Of a stretch of 5,809 nucleotides of DNA, positions 5,607 to 5,809 are shown one piece after another; position 1 is the first letter of the stretch, and the number at the start of each line of letters is the position of its first letter. The stretch comes from Bacteroidota bacterium. Its GTDB lineage: Bacteria; Bacteroidota; Bacteroidia; Bacteroidales; UBA10428. Under the pieces are notes generated by a model. It made no database searches, was not told where the DNA came from, and was given only the letters and a program-made list of their open reading frames with translations. The stretch covers positions 1 to 5,809 of the forward strand of contig JAJUGM010000232.1 of NCBI GenBank assembly GCA_029268165.1, in the 5' to 3' direction. The position numbers were made by a program, and so were the translations under genes.

Positions 5607-5809
5607 ATGGAATATCTAATTAAGTCAACGATAAGTTTTGTTTTTACTTATGCTTTTTATTATATTCTGTTAAGAAATATCAGGACGTTTAAATTTAACA
5701 GATTCTATTTGCTTTTTGCATTGGTTTTCTCCATAACGATACCATTTATTCATGTTAGTACGACATTTGAAATAAACATCGACCGGAAAATCGAGGAAAT
5801 ATCAGTTTC
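5607..5809 (+). CDS. BlaR1-like M56 family sensor/protease, N-terminal fragment
   Basis: The frame opens with ATG at 5607 and stays open to the right edge, giving 67 residues. Two hydrophobic membrane segments are visible (about residues 5-22 and 32-50), separated by a short basic, aromatic loop 'RNIRTFKFNRFYLL'. This opening, a hydrophobic helix then 'NRFYLLFAL', is what I recognise from Bacteroidota BlaR1/MecR1-type M56 proteins. The HExxH zinc-protease motif and any extracytoplasmic sensor domain would lie beyond the window and are not seen. An AGGAGA at the end of the preceding gene lies 13 bases before the ATG, a long but possible spacing. Position right after a BlaI-type repressor strongly supports the assignment. 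It could still be a shorter membrane protein, as only the start is visible. Confidence 0.8.
   Translation, partial: MEYLIKSTISFVFTYAFYYILLRNIRTFKFNRFYLLFALVFSITIPFIHVSTTFEINIDRKIEEISV

Overview
The window looks like a chromosomal segment of a Bacteroidota (Bacteroidetes) species. The main evidence is a contiguous gldA-gldF-gldG-type ABC transporter set, which is characteristic of that phylum. A BlaI-type repressor gene is also preceded by a textbook Bacteroidota promoter (TTG, 19 bases, TATATTTG), and the intergenic DNA is very AT-rich. No species can be named from the sequence alone.

Positions 1-3975 (minus strand) hold a tight four-gene operon, read right to left: gldA (ATPase), gldF (membrane permease), gldG (membrane-anchored auxiliary protein) and a DUF4340 protein that runs off the left edge. 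Gaps are 7 and 15 bases, and the last two genes overlap by 8 bases, so the four proteins are probably made together and act as one envelope complex. The family is named for gliding motility, but homologues also occur in non-gliding relatives, so motility is not shown here.

Positions 3976-4629 carry a monocistronic small heat-shock protein gene (Hsp20), also on the minus strand. It has its own terminator, a strong Shine-Dalgarno sequence and an upstream sequence that almost matches the E. coli housekeeping promoter consensus. Such a close match is unusual for a Bacteroidota gene.

Positions 4630-5167 are a long AT-rich intergenic region between divergent genes. It has no convincing gene. It holds an 8-bp perfect palindrome, a weak terminator-like hairpin and a roughly 84-base palindromic repeat built from CTTAGTG-like units.

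Positions 5168-5809 (plus strand) begin a BlaI/BlaR1-type regulatory operon. A palindromic operator overlaps the -7 promoter box, followed by the BlaI/MecI-family repressor and, 10 bases later, the N-terminal membrane segment of a BlaR1-like M56 sensor protease cut by the right edge. The arrangement predicts autorepression relieved by the membrane sensor. The regulated target genes are not in the window.

No wholly new system is evident. The points most worth following are the palindromic repeat, the BlaI operator/promoter overlap, the atypical hsp20 promoter and the unexplained role of DUF4340 in the Gld-type transporter operon.
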